A stretch of DNA of 64,000 nt from Oscheius dolichura (Eukaryota; Nematoda; Chromadorea; Rhabditida; Rhabditidae), in NCBI GenBank assembly GCA_932521035.1, contig OW051496.1, positions 8,742,001 through 8,806,000 on the forward strand, in the 5' to 3' direction. The first letter of the stretch is position 1. Each line of letters begins with the position of its first letter. This document shows positions 9,718-23,400 of this stretch, piece by piece. Under the pieces are notes generated by a model. It did not search any database. It saw only the letters and a list, made by a program, of their open reading frames with translations, and was not told where the DNA came from. The translations under genes and the position numbers were made by a program.

Positions 9718-12700
9718 ATGCTCCGTTCTGCTAGATTTATTATTTCTGAAAAAGTTCGACATGCCCTCGCCACGAATAATGGCGTAGTAGCCTTGGAGAG
9801 TACCGTTATCACCCACGGATTGCCATATCCCCAGAATTTAGAGTACGTTTCGTTTAAATTACATTAAAATGATTATTTTAGAACAGCAAAAGCGTTGGAA
9901 AATGAAATAAAGAAGGAAAATTGTGTTCCGGCTACGATAGCCCTCTTGGATGGGAAGATACACGTCGGATTGACTTCGAGTCAACTACTAGAGGTCGCTG
10001 ACACAATGGATTCTGTAAAAGTATCAAGGAGAGACATTGCTTACGCTTTAAACAATGTTAGTTTGTGCCAAGATTAATTATATTTCTATAGAAAATAGTT
10101 GGAGGAACAACGGTAGCCGCAACAATGTACCTGGCCCATTTGGCTGGGATACGGGTCTTCGCGACGGGTGGAATTGGCGGTGTTCATCGGGGAGCCGATC
10201 AAAGTGGGTTACATTCTTCTTATTCCTTTTCTTTAATAGTTAGGGACCAAAATTAATGTAGACAGGTCCCGTAACGAATGCAAGAATAGCGAAAATCCGA
10301 AGAAATGGCCCGGCTGGGTGCGATTTGTGCCTTTTCATCGGCCAAACGCATTTTTTTAACCGTTTTTCTTCATTTTTGGGACCTACAACCCAGTTCCCAT
10401 CAATTTAAAAATGATAAATAGTTTAATTTTATTTATTTCAGCCTTCGACATTTCTGCTGATCTCATAGAACTGGCCAATACCCCGGTGACTGTTGTCAGC
10501 GCAGGAATAAAGAGTATTTTGGATATTCCAAAGACAGTCGAGTTCTTGGTAAGCCTTCTTATTTTTCTTATAAAAATTTAGGAAACCCACTCTGTAAATA
10601 CGATAGTTTACGGTGAAACCAACGAGTTTCCCGGCTTCTTTACCCGTCACTCGGGCTGTAAGGGGCAGTTCAACACAACGGATCTCAATGAAGTTGCTGC
10701 ACTCATAGGTGAGGTTTAAAAATCATATTTGAAAGATTTGCCCTTTAGAAACCTCTAGAGAGCTTGGCCTGCCAGCTGGAACCATTTTAGCCTGTCCCAT
10801 TCCTAAAGAATTCCAAGCGGATGGGAAATTGATCGAAGATGCTATCCAGCAGGCTTTAACATTGGCTAGGTAGGAGAGATGGTGGAAAGATTCAGTATTT
10901 TGCAGGGAAAAGAACATCAAGACCCAGCAAGTAACACCATTTATACTGAAAACAGTCAATGAGCTGACGAAAGGAGCTTCGATGAAGACAAGTAAGTGGG
11001 CTTGATGTTAATAGGGGGTGATCTACAGTAGCCAGGGTCTAACGGTTCATTTTTCCTTCTTTTCAGACATTGCTCTCCTGAAGAATAATGCCAAGATCGG
11101 TGCTCAACTAGCCAAAATTCTAGCTGGCGCCAACTCCAGCCCTGTCCAGGCGCCCCGCCAGAAAGAGGCCCCCTCCGCTCCCAAGAACAAACCCAAAGTG
11201 GTATGATGATCTGCCGTCCGTGCTTTACCCAATAAACATTATTCAGACGGTTATCGGTGCAACCATTGTTGATTTGGAGACAATTACACAGAAAGATGTC
11301 GAGGTGGGTCGATCGGTTATCCTCCGTAGAGACGCTGAGGAGCGGATTTGACCTCCTTCAATGGGGAAACTTCGCGATAGAAGGATTTTTTATAAGTGGG
11401 AGTGTAGACATCGTCCGCTTCGTCGTAGTCTCTACAATGTGGAGGAGTAAAATATAGGAAAGAAGGCTACCCAGAGACTTCTTGAATGAAGAACATCCGT
11501 CTGATATCCTCGCGGAGGACGAAGACAACCAGGCATTTTAATGGGAGGAGAAGGAAATAAACGAGGAGGGCTATGTGGTCGGCCTGGTAGTGAAGCCATT
11601 CCAGAAGAGGGCGGGTACAAATGGTCGAAGTCGGCAGGCAGCGGGAGAGATGATAGCCTAAACAACATTCAGTCGATCCTTAATCAAAAAATGATTTACC
11701 CATATTTCTGCACTTCTTGATAATATTCGTATCCGGACAGCAGTCTAAATCTTGGCTAATATTCTTCCAAAGAGTGCAATTTGGCCTGTCCTACAGACTT
11801 TCCTCTCCTCTATCTCATTTCTATCCTTACCATAGTTGCCACATCCTCGATGAATCCCTTATGAACAGAACTCATCCACCCTGCTACTGGATTAATCATC
11901 AGGACGTCGGATATGACCAGACTTATTATCAAAATCCAGAAGATTTTAAGAATGGAGATCCTCGAGGTACAAGTTCCCACTAGGCCGTAGATACAGCCAA
12001 TTACCTAGAAGAGACTAGAATATGGTCCTTATTACCGTACCTGGAATCCCAACAGGGTTAAATAAATCTTCGGGACGTAGTCATCCCGACCGATTCGGAA
12101 GACACTCATCCATTGATCATTGAAGACCTTCGTACCGGTTATAAAAATCGCCGCGACGAGGAGAAATAACAGAAAATTGACGGAGTAGAGCCATTTCTTA
12201 TGGTGGTGCATTGGGGAGGAGGACGGGAGGAACGGTAGACACAAGAAATGAGACCGGGAGAAAGCCAGTAAATTAATCGGATGAGTCAATATTGCAGAAA
12301 GATGGCGGCTCGTATGAGGGGTACATACTCCAACGGTGCGGAGGAGTCGGCAGGAATCATGCGGACGCGTTGACTAGGTTTGTTCTTATCTAAAATTCTC
12401 TGATTGTCATTTTAAAAGAAGGAGTACGGTATCATTAACGAAGAAAATAATTTCAGGCTGGGAGTAAACGCGACCCTGATCTCCACCGTTGGGCGTGACT
12501 CCCATGCTCGGTATGTCTTCGACCGCTACAGTCACATGGTCTTGTCTTCCTCTCTCTCTCTAGTAACTTGTTCCCTTTCTTCAGGATACCAGCCGAATCG
12601 CTCAGATAGATGGCATCCCCACCGCTACATACTGCTCAATTAATGTCAAAAGGGAAATATGGTATGGTATCAGTGCAATAGGAAAGATTGTGGACGAGAT

Positions 12701-14184
12701 CACACCCAAGATGGTACTCTCCCTATTTTTTGACTTGGAAATAGTTTTAGGTAGAAAGAAACCAGGATGCTATCAAGGATTCGAAATTTCTAATTCTGGA
12801 TGGTAATATTCCTGTAGAAACAATCGCGAAGGCTGTAGATTTGGCGAGGAAATACGATGTTCCGGGTAGGATTTGAATTTGGAACCTGGGGTGGGGAGTA
12901 GGCGCTTATTTCAGGGGCTGTTGGATGAAATCAAGGGGGGTTTTAGAAAATTTATACCTCAATATGATGGTCACGAGGTGTATAGGCTACTTTATGATTT
13001 TAGGTCTAAATTCTAATTTGCTTGGTGATTTGTTTCCAACAATAGGCTGCTTCTAGTAATAACCTTTCCGAGTGGTCTAGTCATGGTTGACCGCCATGGG
13101 CAAGGTCTAACAGATTTTTATTGGCTAGAAAAAAGTGTTCCGAGCGTCTTTTTCACAGTGGGCTGGCCGGAAAAGGTCCAGACTACAATGCTTCCGCCCA
13201 GCCTAGCCCCCTTCCCTGTTGCTGATCGTAGACAGCCCCCAGACCGACTGATAAGCTGGCCATTTAACAGCTCATAAATATTTTCCAGTTTGGTTTGATC
13301 CTACCGACTACCACAAAGCTTGTAAATTCATCGAAAGTGGTAAATTGGAGGATGTGAAGTATATCAGCCCGAATGTTAATGAATTCAAGAGGATCGCTGA
13401 AAGGATGGGTGTTATTCTCCCTGGTTAGAGAGGAAATTATAGAAATTTGGAGTAATAGAATTTATAGAAGAAGCACTAGGATCTCCACAGGCTATGAACA
13501 GATTTTTACGAGAAAATACCAAAATAATGGAACAATTTCACATACTGTTGATCTCAATGGCGCAGGAGGGAACACTCGTCTATAGGAGGTATGTTAGGGG
13601 CAATTTCAGGGTATTTCGGTCAATTTCTACTGTAATTCCTGTCTTAAAAAGAGGTTGGAACCTTATTTTAAACCCTTGCCACTTTTAAAGGGACCAAAAA
13701 AAATGGAACGAAGACTTTTTGCTGGAGCTTCGGGGGGAGCTTTATGGACCCATTTTTAGGGGTTTGGAGAGAATAAAGCGAGGGCGTCGATTGTACAATT
13801 TACAACCTGCACGTCCCCCCGTCCCTTTCCATCCGATTGTAAATAATTCCCCCAAAAAAAGCCGAGTGCGATAGCATGGCGCCAAAAAGACACTCGGCTC
13901 TAGACACCGTCAGCTTTCCAGGGACTCCTCCTCGTCATCTCCTTCCGCCACATTCCTACCACCTCCTATCGATCCCCGACAAATTGTTTCTGCTTCAGGA
14001 GCCGGTGATTGGTATTCGCTTTGACCTTTATTTCTTATCTTTTGGGTTTAGTTTGAATAGCGGCATCATTGCGGGTATTCTTCGCGGGCTGTCGTGGAAG
14101 GACACATTGGCACTGGGGCTAAAAGCCGCTAGATGCTCTCTAGAATCGACAGAAGCTGTTCCAGACTCTTTAAACGGGTTATAA
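9718..14184 (+). CDS. Bifunctional pseudouridine-5'-phosphate glycosidase / PfkB-family pseudouridine kinase, 652 aa
   Basis: Seventeen exons: 9718-9842, 9882-10056, 10092-10203, 10442-10548, 10582-10708, 10749-10869, 10906-10991, 11067-11200, 11247-11303, 12298-12377, 12457-12538, 12585-12713, 12751-12865, 13289-13410, 13443-13588, 13904-14011 and 14052-14184. Phases close throughout; the acceptor at 13904 is the least certain. Residues 1-300 are PsuG, which reversibly splits pseudouridine 5'-phosphate into uracil and ribose 5-phosphate. Visible motifs are the catalytic Glu in [14 protein letters not shown], the metal/substrate region [11 protein letters not shown] and the Lys in [13 protein letters not shown] Pro/Lys linker (about 305-345) leads to a PfkB kinase that would phosphorylate pseudouridine: [11 protein letters not shown] near the start and SASGAGDC, with the catalytic Asp, near the end. 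The order is that of fused eukaryotic pseudouridine-catabolism enzymes. The N-terminus [13 protein letters not shown] could be a mitochondrial presequence. A tetraspanin gene lies antisense in intron 9. Confidence 0.9.
11467..12211 (-). CDS. Tetraspanin-like four-helix membrane protein nested in an intron, 208 aa
   Basis: The model is complement(join(11467..11657,11700..11790,11831..12004,12041..12211)), with 209 codons and all phases closed. Exon 1 encodes a short cytoplasmic start (MHHHKKW) and helix 1 ([19 protein letters not shown]). Exon 2 encodes helices 2 and 3 ([12 protein letters not shown], then [16 protein letters not shown]). Exon 3 encodes the large-loop signature W..I....DLDCCPD with the paired cysteines. 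Exon 4 adds two more cysteines ([11 protein letters not shown]), helix 4 ([19 protein letters not shown]) and a short tail. This is the topology and Cys pattern of tetraspanins, although the canonical CCG reads CCP. Tetraspanins organise membrane protein clusters; no partner can be inferred. The whole gene lies inside intron 9 (11304-12297) of the pseudouridine gene, on the opposite strand. Confidence 0.75.
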
Positions 14185-17100
14185 ATAATAAATATAATAT
14201 ATTTTATGTAGAAAATGTGATAAAATAACTAACAAGTGTAATTGTAAGCCTCTGCAACCCGAGCTCCCTATCCGCCGCCCTGGAGATGCCCTCCCTGCTG
14301 TAACAGCTTGTTTCCCACCTACTAATATATCTTCTCTTCCCTTTTTCCTCCTCAAATATTTCTAGAAAAGTCTAAAAATATCTGCCTTTCATCACCGGGT
14401 AGAACAACACCCGGACAGGGTTTCTTCGAGTCACCATTTCCTCTATCCTGCTCGCGCCCTTCTGTCGTCAAACGGATGCAATAAAACTGTTTTATTTGCA
14501 CAAAGAGCCACACCTAGAGGGGGAGGAGAAGGAGAAGAGGTTAGACGAAAGAACAACTCCCTTCTCGGTCTCTGTTTCGTTTTTGGGGGCGACCTAATCC
14601 CCTCCAATACATCCGCACAGAGTAAGTAGAGAGAAGACGAAGAAGATAAGGAACACTACGGACCACGCCCAGACTCCTTCGCTCTAAGCGTTCTTTTCTC
14701 TTTAATCTTTAACTATTTTTTTTTCTATTGTTAATTTTCTGGCTTCCTACTGTAGCAGTGCTTCTCTTTCTTTATTTTCTCCTTCCAATCCTTGAGAATT
14801 TTCCATTTTTTGGAACAGTCGGCATAATAGCTCCTAAAACCCCCCAAAAAATGTTCCCGGACTCTTTTGTACCTCTCTGGGTGGTCCCCCACGCCTTTAT
14901 AGTTCTTTTCCAAAAAAAGGATTACCGTAACGGGTCGCAAATCCACGCGGGACCTTTTGTGCAAATGTGATTGGAATTTCGATTTCTCTCGATTTTCTTT
15001 GCCGTTTGCCTAAAATGCCCCGAAGAGGCAAATTTCAGAGTAAACCTATTTTTTGGAAAAGAACTATAGTATCTTCCGGAAAGTCCCAGCTGGAAAAGGA
15101 CTGTTGAATTTGCGCAATGAGTTGCATTAGTACCCAACTCGGTTAGAGTATGGATTACGGTAGAATTTCCCAGGAAGGGGCACCTTTTCCTTCCATTATA
15201 CCTCCTTCCTTCTGACTTTTCCTTCCGAGAATCGTCGATTTTTGCCCATTTCTCAAAACCAAAATGAGATTAGGAAGCAGTATATGGCGTTAGTTTGTGG
15301 CATTTCTCTGGGACCCTGATAAGACCCCGAGAGGGTGACGCCAAGAGGACGCCAGCAACACGTGAAAAGCCAATAAGAAAAGGGCGAGAAGTTTTGGGAC
15401 ATTTTGAGCCCCTCCGGTCCATTTATTGTGCTCTTTTGCTCTTTTTCTGATAAGAGAGACTGCGTAGTCTGTTAGAGGATCGGAGTCCATAAAATTCGAA
15501 CAATTCACAGACTGTCGCAAATGATGACAGCCAGGAGCCGTTTATGGGAAGAGAAAACACTAAAAGAGGGTGTACGGCAGTGACTTTTCGATTTCTTCTT
15601 CCTGAGTCAGGACGGTGGAATCTTGGGTGGGGGATAGATAAGCAGAGAGGGACGGAATGAATCATTCTACTGATACAGCAGCTCATCCTCACTTTGGGTT
15701 AAGAGGCTCTTCCTAACAAACAAGTCTTGTACCCGTTTTATTGGATCTTTACCTCGTATTACTGTACTGTCTCTGTTTCAAAATTGGGTAAAGCTTCCAT
15801 TGAAAATCCATTTTTCCCGTTTTCACGCGCATCCGCTTACCATGACCCAAGATCTTGGCCTCATCCAATCCTATTTTTTACGAATTATGTCCAGAAAATA
15901 TCCCAAAACCTCCTATCTGTTTTCTATATCTTTTTTTTCTTTCTTTTTTTTCTATACATTCAGCAAGGCTGTTTTTCCGTGTAGGGATATATTGCCTGAA
16001 TTTTTAAGCTGGTCGTAACGCTGCCGTATCTAGCCGGCAGCAGCTAAAATTCGCTTTACTAGGCTATTTTTTGGGTAATTTTGCCTATGCTCTCTTCATT
16101 GACCATGGGAACAATCTATTCATTACCTTAAATTTTGGGGCATGGCTTCTTTTCTACGCAGCAGAGTACAGTCAGCTCATTTGGACTAGTATCTGCCCCC
16201 ATTTTATTGCTCCCCCCGTCCCTTATTGACTGTATTTCCTGCATTTCCATTCTTGTCTTCCCAATAAATTTGGGCCATAAGCAACAATTCTTTCACGTCT
16301 TTTGCCCTTCGATGGACGTTTTGAACGTGGTTATCAATCTGACTCCCTTATTTGCATTGACACCGATGAACGAGAAACCATTCCACTCTCACGCACTTGT
16401 ACTCTTTCTATCTTATGTTGCCCTTTTTTTAGTGGATAAGAGGAGGGGGAGAAGGCTTGAATCATGGTGTTATTCCACTTACTAAAACATACCAGCTGGG
16501 AGCTGACTGTGTCCAGAAGAAGCCCTTGGTCTACGCTCTTTCTTTACCCTTTTTTATCTTTTTTTTCCTGGAATTCGGTTCAACTTTTTCCGGTCTGCCC
16601 CAATTTCCTCAGAGGTCATGGTGCTCGGTAAAATTCCAGTGACAGGTGATAGCGGCTATCAGATAGCCACCCCCCTCTTACAAAAGTAGATCAGAATTGA
16701 ACTTTTGAAATGTGTGTAATCAAAATCCCGTGGATTATTTTCTTGTCAGAACCCGCTTTGCGTCTCTGCTAAATAAGCTCTCTCTTCTAATCGACTTTAC
16801 TTTTGCTCTCTGTCCCAATTCCTCTCTTTCTTTACACAAAAAAAAAACAATAGAGCGTCTATCTCACCCCTCGCTCATTAGCCTTCCAAATGAGCCATAT
16901 CCTGTCAAAATGAATACGATTTGCCTATAAATTGAACCGCCTTCCTTGTGGTCACTATCTCTCTAATTGTTCCTTCCCTATTCACATTCCTTACGTATGA
17001 GCCATCTCATCTGGGTGGTTGACCACTCCCAGTAATTATGAGTAGCGAGCCGCTGTTGAAAAATGTATGGGTGGCTGACCAGATATAGGGGCATTGTTCC

Positions 17101-17490
17101 TAGTGGAGGGAAGGACTATGGAATACGAAGGGCATTCCTTGACTTCCACAGAAACTTTCTGGACGCCTTTTTGTGCTAGGGATACTCTGGGGCCAGACTC
17201 TTCGCCCCTCCTCCATAAGCCGACCCAAAAGTTCCAAACCCCCATTTCCTCCCTTCCTCTTTTTCCTTCCTTCAATAAGCTGCATCAACCGGAAGCCTTA
17301 TCGATTCTATTCCCAGCAACAGTTTTTCCTCGTTAGTTCCTATCGCTGTGATAACATTGCCCCCTTCCATTATCAGTTCCATGTTCTCGTAATCCTTCTC
17401 TCTACTCGGCAGAGAGTACTATATTTTTTATGAGTCACTGACCAAAAAAACAAGAATAAGAGAATAATTTAGGGTAAATCCTCGCAGAGG
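14185..17490. other. 3.3-kb stretch without a recognisable gene
   Basis: The plus strand is pyrimidine-rich, which produces many T-rich open frames (for example 15727-15984, 16135-16485 and 17094-17336) with no domain, no matching splice sites and no start context. Worm-style non-coding words (TACGGTA, TACTGTA, CTACAGTA) are frequent. An AATAAA-type signal for the pseudouridine gene lies just after 14184. The stretch probably contains the upstream region of the mucin gene. Confidence 0.55.
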
Positions 17491-20400
17491 ATGAAAGGAA
17501 AATGGCCGCGGGCGATGACCGTAGGGTTTATTGTGGTGCTCGTACTGGTTGTGGCGGCCGCAGTCGTCTTGACCGTCGTTTTGACAAATAAAAAAGATTG
17601 TAAGGGTCTTGAGAGGAAAGAATAGAAGAAGAAATGTTTAGCATCTGCGGGAGTTATTCATGAAAAGAGTGTCCTATCAATATCCATCTACGTGGGGCAG
17701 GACATCAGCCAACCACAGGCGGCCTTCAGATTTAAGAGAGACGATGCCGCAGCTCAAAATTGTAACTTTTCTTGGGTAAAATGGCATTTTACTTTTATTT
17801 ATATTAAAGCTTATAGGTAAAAGATACAGCGAAGGATATAGTCGATAGCAACGTGGACGACGAGTTGAAGTACCGGATCATCTCCTATACTGACAAGCCA
17901 ATAGCATGGGGGCCTATGAGCAGGACGGCGGCCTCCAGTTACATTGGAAGTATGACTTCGACAAGTGACCCTGGGTTCAAGCAAATGTCGTGAGTTTTTC
18001 TCACTATACTGCATTTTCCCGGGGAGCCAGGGTTGAAAGGAAGATTCCCTGGGGGAGGAAGCATTGGCCGTCGGCCCTCCAACAAAATTTGGGGGAGATC
18101 CCGGCCCGGAGTGTCAGTTCATCTCCAGAGCTTTATTTTTTCTTACTGTACAGGGTTACGGTACTTTAAAGAGTGTAATACCGTTGATTCAGAGTGATCG
18201 ATTCCTACAAGAGTAAGCTCTCCGAGGCCGACAGCAACGACCTTCTCCATTTTGTCCCGTGCCGTGGAATGGGTGACTAGTATGTTGATACCCACACTTC
18301 CCAGTATTATTTGTAATTCAGCCAAACTACCGATGATTACGCCAACTTCACCAAAGCCATTGGTGATTTAGCCACTTCGGCAGCAACGGATTCACCTGAC
18401 AAACAGTCGTCGATTATGGTCGTGTCGCCCTATTACAACAGTAGTCAATTGAATACAACTTATGGCGAACAAATACGGAATTCTTCGAATGGTGCTGCTA
18501 ATGTTGCAGTAACTGGAGGTGATGGGAATATTACACAGACTGTGGTCAAGACTTTGGGTAAGTGGGACTGGGAAAAGGGAAATGTCTTCTCTCTTAAGGA
18601 ACGGGTGTAATCACCACGACAATGCCCACTACGAGTACAGCCACGACGAGTGGGACTACGACGACGTCTACAAGCACAAGTGCTGCTCCTACAAAAACGT
18701 CTAGCTCAGCTACCACCATAACAATTCCAACAACAACAACAGGCACAAAGAGCACTCTTCCTGGAGGAAATACGGGAACAACGACCACTAGCACTTCAAC
18801 GTCGACTACCAGCGGAACGAGTCCGTCGACTGCTTCTTCCGGTACGAGTCCATCTCCTGGAAAGACAGCTACGGGTGTGACTAATGGCTATGAAACGAGC
18901 ACGAGTAGTGGAACGACTGGCAGCATAGGAACGACAGAGAGCGTGGGAACAGCCACCTCGGTTGGATCCACCACGGTGAGAGGTAGTTCCTCTACACTAG
19001 GGAAGTTGTTTGATTTTTTAAGAAAAGAGTAATATTTAGGAGGAACAATGGGCACAACTGCTTCGTCCACTACGGGACAGGGAACCACAACAAATGGAGC
19101 AACCACTCAATCTCCAATTGGAACTACGACAACGATTGGAGGAGGTTCTAGTTCAACTAGTCAGGGAACGACGGTCGGAGGAACGACGACCACAGGGGCG
19201 ACTCCCGGTGGGACGACGACCACGGGGACGACCCCGGGAGGGACGACCACCACGGGGACGACTCCCGGTGGGACGACGACCATGGGGACGACATCTGGAG
19301 GAACCACACCGACAGTAACGACATCGACAGGGACGTCGGCCTCAGGAACGACGGCTGGAGGAACAACGGCTACAGCGACGACGGCTGGAGGAACAACGGC
19401 TACAGCGACGACGGCTGGAGGAACAACGGCTACAGCGACGACGCCTGGAGGAACGACAGCTGGGTCTTCTTCAACAATTGGAGCAACAACTCCAATAGCT
19501 TCGACTGCAGGTAATTTTTAGGGTCTAGAAAGAGTATATTGGCAAATTTCAGGCGGAACAACCCCTACTGCTTCCTCTTCAGCCGCCACAAGTGTTGGAA
19601 GTTCTTCTTCCGGAACTACGAATTCAGTTGAAACAAGTAGCAGTCCTTCCACTCAGGGAACAACAACAACTCTGGGTTAGTCTAAAATTTAGAATTTTAA
19701 AAACGTTGTTTAGGAGGCAGTTCAACGGTTCAATCACCTGCTTCAACCAGTGGCAGTACAGCTCCTCCAAATGGAAATACAACACCTGCTGGTGGGAAAT
19801 AACTGTTCAGAGTGTAGTAAACGACTTGTTTAGGGTCATCGTTGACAATTCAGAGCAGTACAAATGCTTACACAACCGGGAGCAGTTCCACAATTGGAGA
19901 ATCGACCAGTAGTACGGGATCTCCGGGAACAACAGCTTCCGTCCCTGGCACAAGTACGGGTACCAGTAGCTCAGTTGGTTCTTCTTCAACAATTGGAGGA
20001 ACTACACCAATTGTTTCAACTCAGGGTCAGTTTTACGGTTTAGAAAAGGAAAATAGATCATTTTCAGGTGGAACAACCCCAACTCCCGGGTCTACTGAAA
20101 TATCCACTCCCCCGGGAACGACTTCTTCGTCCACGGGCGGTACTACAGGAGGATCAACGGGATGGAGCAGCTCTGCCGGAACTTCTAGTCCCGGTACGAG
20201 TGCTTCCACTGTGGGAGGAACAACAGGATATTCAAGCACGCCCTCTTCAAGTATGATTTTGTCTTTATTTTTATACTTTCTGTGTCCTGTAGGTCCCGCA
20301 ACGACTGCTGGAGCATCTAGTACTGTCTGGTCTACCCCTGGAGGAACGACAGCCTCTCCTGGAAGTACTGCCAGTCAGCAGACAACAGAAACTGCTGGAA

Positions 20401-23400
20401 CTACAGTCCAAAGTAGTACAAACGGAGGAGGAACAAGCACAGGCGGTTCTACAGCGACTAATGGAGGAACAACACCTTCTGGAACAACTATGGGAACAGG
20501 AACTAGTCAAGGTAAATAAACAATTAAAGGTCTACTTTTATTTCATTTTAGGAACCAGCACTCCGGGACCTAGCGTCTCTACCAGCTCAGCGGGAACATC
20601 ACCATCCCCTCAAGGAACAACAAGCTATGGAACAACCGAGCCGGCTTCTTCGAGTTCCAGTGGAAGTACAGTCTCTTCGGGTACCTCCGCTAGTTCAGCA
20701 AGCACAGGAACTGCAGGTTCTACCTCCTCGGGAGTGACTACGCCTATCGGGACAACAGCATCTCCTGGAACAGAGACAACTGTTAGTACAGTTGGAACCT
20801 CTTCCGGAGAAACCACAAATTATGGAACTACACCTTCATCTAGAAGTACAGCCTCTTCCGGTCCTCAAACTACTACCATTGGCAGTTCAATGAGTACCGG
20901 AACGGCTGGTTCTACCTCTTCGGCAGGGACTACGCCTGTTGGGACAACGGCGACATCTGGAACAGAGACCACTGTTAGCACAGTTGGCTCCTCCTCTGGA
21001 ACTACGCCATCCTCTGGAAGTACAGCGTCTTCTAGTCCCGAATCAACTGTCTCATCAGCTAGTTCGACAAGTGCCGGAACGGGAGGATCTACTTCTTTGG
21101 GAACGACCACTCCAAGTGGAACAACAGCGTCATATGGAACAGAGACAACTGCTATTGGATCAAGTAGTAGTCCTGGTAGCACAGCCAGTGTAGGAACAAC
21201 TGGAACAGGAGCTTCGTCCTCCTCATTCTCTTCTACATCTAGTGGAAGTACTGTATCTTCTGAAATTTCGACCTCTCCAGTAACCAGTGAAGCCACATCT
21301 CCTGGTGAGATTTGCCATAGAAATTACGGTAAAAACTGTTTTAGGTAGTACTCCTTCTGGTAGTACTGTGACGACGGGAAGTGGGACAACTGGAACAACT
21401 GGAACTTCAGGAACCTCCGAAAATCCAGGAAGCTCTGGAACTTCACGTTAGATTGCTCTGTTTTGTACAAATTTCTAGTTTTTTTAGAGACAACCCCGTC
21501 CATGTCCAGCTCTAGCGGTAGCACGGTGTCACCAGAAACAGGGACGACTGTTAGTGGAACAACTGGAGGAACTACACCTGCTGGTTAGTTTATTAGATGG
21601 TTTCTATAAAGAAGAAGGTATATAGGTACTACAGTAACCGGTCAGTCTTCTTCCGTACAGAGTACCTCAATTGGAACAACTAATTCACCTGGTACGGGGA
21701 CAGCAGCCTCTCTGACGAGTGGAGCAACTACGCCTTCTGGTAAGCCTGTTGTTCGGATGGGAAAGTAATTTGTTTAGGATCCACTGTCTCTGAATCAAGC
21801 CCTGGTACGGGTAGCACTGTTCCATCAGGAACAGGAACAACTGTAGCCGGTACTACAGGGTCCTCCACCTCTCCTGGTACTTATCTTACTTCATTTCTGT
21901 ATGAAGACGACTTTTAGGATCAACCGCTACTGTAGTAAGCACCGTTTCTGGCAGTACTCCTTCCCCGGGAACAGAGGGAACGTCTATGAGTCCCAGCTCG
22001 GCGGGTAAGATTACTGTATGAAGCGGTAAATGGAGAAATTGTTAGGTACAACAGTATCCCAGTCGAGTTCTGTTAGCGGATCCACGCCTTCTCCCAATAC
22101 TGCTTCAACCGCCAGTGAAGTTACAACCTCTCTAGGTATTTTTCTTTTTAAGACGGGGGACAATAAACTTTAGGGTCAACTATTTCTGGAGCGACAGAAG
22201 CCAGTTCCACAGTGCCTTCTGCCACTGGAAGTACCGTAACCGGGACAGGGCAGACAACAGAGTCTACTGTAAGCGGAACTCAAGGAAGTAGCACATCTCC
22301 AGGTTAAAATTTAACAGAAATCAGAAATGTGGGAAATTTAGGAACCACAACTTTGGGAACATCCACTTCGGCTGGAACAACTATCAGTGGAACGACAGGA
22401 TCTCCCGCCACGGGTGCTTCAACAACTCCAAGTCAATTTACTGGAACTTCTGGTATGGATTGAGCACATTTTGAAGACCATATATCTATTTAGAAAGTAC
22501 AGTTTCTGGTTCCACATCTTCGACTTCAAGCTCTGGTACAACCGGAACCGCAGGATCTACTGTTTCACAAGGAACAAGTGGATCAACTGCCTCGCCCGGA
22601 ACAACAACTGTGGGAACGACGGGAACGACGGGAACAGCATCGTCGGGAGGTTCTACCTTGAGTGGGACAACAGGTAGGGTTATCAATATATTGGCTTTGA
22701 ATACATCTCCTATTATTAGTCACTTCGGGGTCAACTGGGTCTAGTGAGTATACAACAGAGGGTACTGTAGCAACTACCCCAAGTGAGTCAACCAGTGCGG
22801 AGGGAGGGACAGCCACCAGCGTGTCGGGAACTGGTACAACGAATGGATATACAAGTAGCTATTGGACAGTGGGGTCGAGTCAATCGACGGAGGGAGGAAC
22901 GGTTGCTGTGACCAGCAGTACGGAGGGAGGAACAAGGACTACTGTATCGGGAACTGGTTCAACAGGCGCGGGGTCGAGTCACTCGACGGGGGGAGTCACT
23001 TCAGCGGGTACTGTAGCAAGCAGTACGGAGGGAGGGACTAGCAGCACCATCCCCGGAACAACAGGAACCGGCTCGACTACCGTTGGAAGTACTGGGAGCT
23101 CGGCTTCGACACCCAGCCAAGGATCAACAATTTCTTCAGCCAGTTCTTCCCTTCCTTCTTCAGTAGGAACAACGGAGACCGGCAGCTCGGGTAGTACTGT
23201 AAGTGGAACGAGCGAGACGGCTCCAACTGGAGGGACAACATCTGGAAACACTGAAACGTCGGGTTCTACAGTAACCAGTGGAAGTAGCGGAGCTTCAACA
23301 ACCGCCAATTCTATTGGAACATCTTCAGGAACAGAAAGTCCAACGAGTGTGGGAAGTACAAGCAGCTGGTCCACTACTTCCAATTCGATTGAATCGTCCA

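Noticed and set aside
9424-9867. Open frame extending the pseudouridine enzyme upstream through the 73-bp repeat
   Set aside because: The added segment is low-complexity and includes the repeat; the conserved protein starts at the ATG at 9718.
15727-17336. Several T-rich open frames of 70-116 aa before the mucin gene
   Set aside because: They follow from pyrimidine-rich DNA; no splice sites, domains or conserved starts support them.
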